From Paenibacillus sp. Marseille-Q4541 (GTDB lineage Bacteria > Bacillota > Bacilli > Paenibacillales > Paenibacillaceae), in NCBI RefSeq assembly GCF_018310695.1, contig NZ_JAGXCY010000029.1:1-63321 (forward strand): a stretch of DNA of 63,321 bases. The letters run 5' to 3'. Below are positions 63,160 through 63,321 of this stretch, one piece after another. Numbering within the stretch: the stretch's first letter is position 1; each line of letters begins with the position of its first letter. The position numbers and the translations under genes are program-made. The notes under the pieces were generated by a model. That model searched no databases, was not told the DNA's origin, and saw only the letters and a list, made by a program, of their open reading frames with translations.

Positions 63160-63321
63160 CGCCGCTGAAATTAAAAAAACGGTGATGAACATGAAGTTAG
63201 ACGAAAGATTTGATCTTTGAAAACTGAACAACGAGGAGTTTTACGCAAGTGAAACTCATGAGTGAGTAATACAATTTCAATTTGTTGGTCATAACAAATG
63301 GAAAAAAAGAGAACGTTAAGT
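63160..63321 (+). other. 16S rRNA leader (pre-rRNA 5' region)
   Basis: Contains the CTTTGAAAACTGAACAACG segment typical of Bacillales pre-16S leaders. The mature 16S start lies just beyond the window, so this is the front of the second rRNA operon. No coding potential is supported here. Confidence 0.8.

Noticed and set aside
63019..63231. Minus-strand 70-codon frame in the rRNA leader
   Set aside because: It lies over the rRNA promoters and leader, has no ribosome site, and is simply an AT-rich open frame.

Overview
The window is a stretch of ordinary chromosome from a low-to-mid GC, endospore-forming Firmicute that looks like Paenibacillus or a close relative. The evidence is the Bacillales order of core genes, spore genes (cwlD, gerD, kbaA, pdaB), a pssA gene after disA, and AGGAGG ribosome sites nearly everywhere. 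It opens in the last ~50 bases of a 5S rRNA and closes in the leader of a 16S rRNA, so it is the whole interval between two rRNA operons. Nearly every gene is read left to right, away from the first rRNA operon. I see no insertion sequence, prophage, CRISPR array or tRNA gene.

Layout. 1-10.8 kb: an acetyltransferase; the CtsR-controlled heat-shock operon ctsR-mcsA-mcsB-clpC; DNA repair and c-di-AMP genes radA-disA; pssA; one unknown convergent gene. 10.9-20 kb: a membrane PIN/TRAM protein, isoprenoid genes ispD-ispF, gltX, a cysteine T-box riboswitch ahead of cysE-cysS, then mrnC, rlmB, rae1 and sigH. 20.4-32.4 kb: rpmG-secE-nusG, rplK-rplA, an L10 autoregulatory leader with rplJ-rplL, an rsmC-like methyltransferase, rpoB-rpoC. 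32.5-37.5 kb: the str operon (L7Ae-like protein, rpsL, rpsG, fusA, tuf). 37.5-52.9 kb: the S10-spc-alpha supercluster from rpsJ to rplQ with secY, adk and infA. 53-55 kb: truA, then rplM-rpsI behind an L13-type leader. 55.3-57.2 kb: a two-gene sulfate assimilation unit (cysH-sat). 57.3-62.9 kb: spore cortex, germination and sporulation-signalling genes (cwlD, mrp, gerD, kbaA, pdaB, a SpoIIM-like gene) and a small unknown gene.

How it works together. Most of the window builds the transcription and translation machinery, with RNA-level feedback (L10 leader, L13-type leader, T-box) and strong sigma-A promoters. CtsR/McsAB/ClpC handle protein quality control; the cys genes supply cysteine for CysS; the right end serves sporulation and germination.

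I found no clearly new multigene system. The observations most worth a second look are: (1) a decayed methionine aminopeptidase gene in the essential map slot after adk, still an open, coupled frame but lacking its catalytic middle; (2) ribosomal protein S12 with natural substitutions at two classic streptomycin positions; (3) a terminator hairpin between sat and cwlD that buries the cwlD ribosome site; (4) a two-tier RNA structure between secY and adk; and (5) several other untranslated structures inside the core operons.
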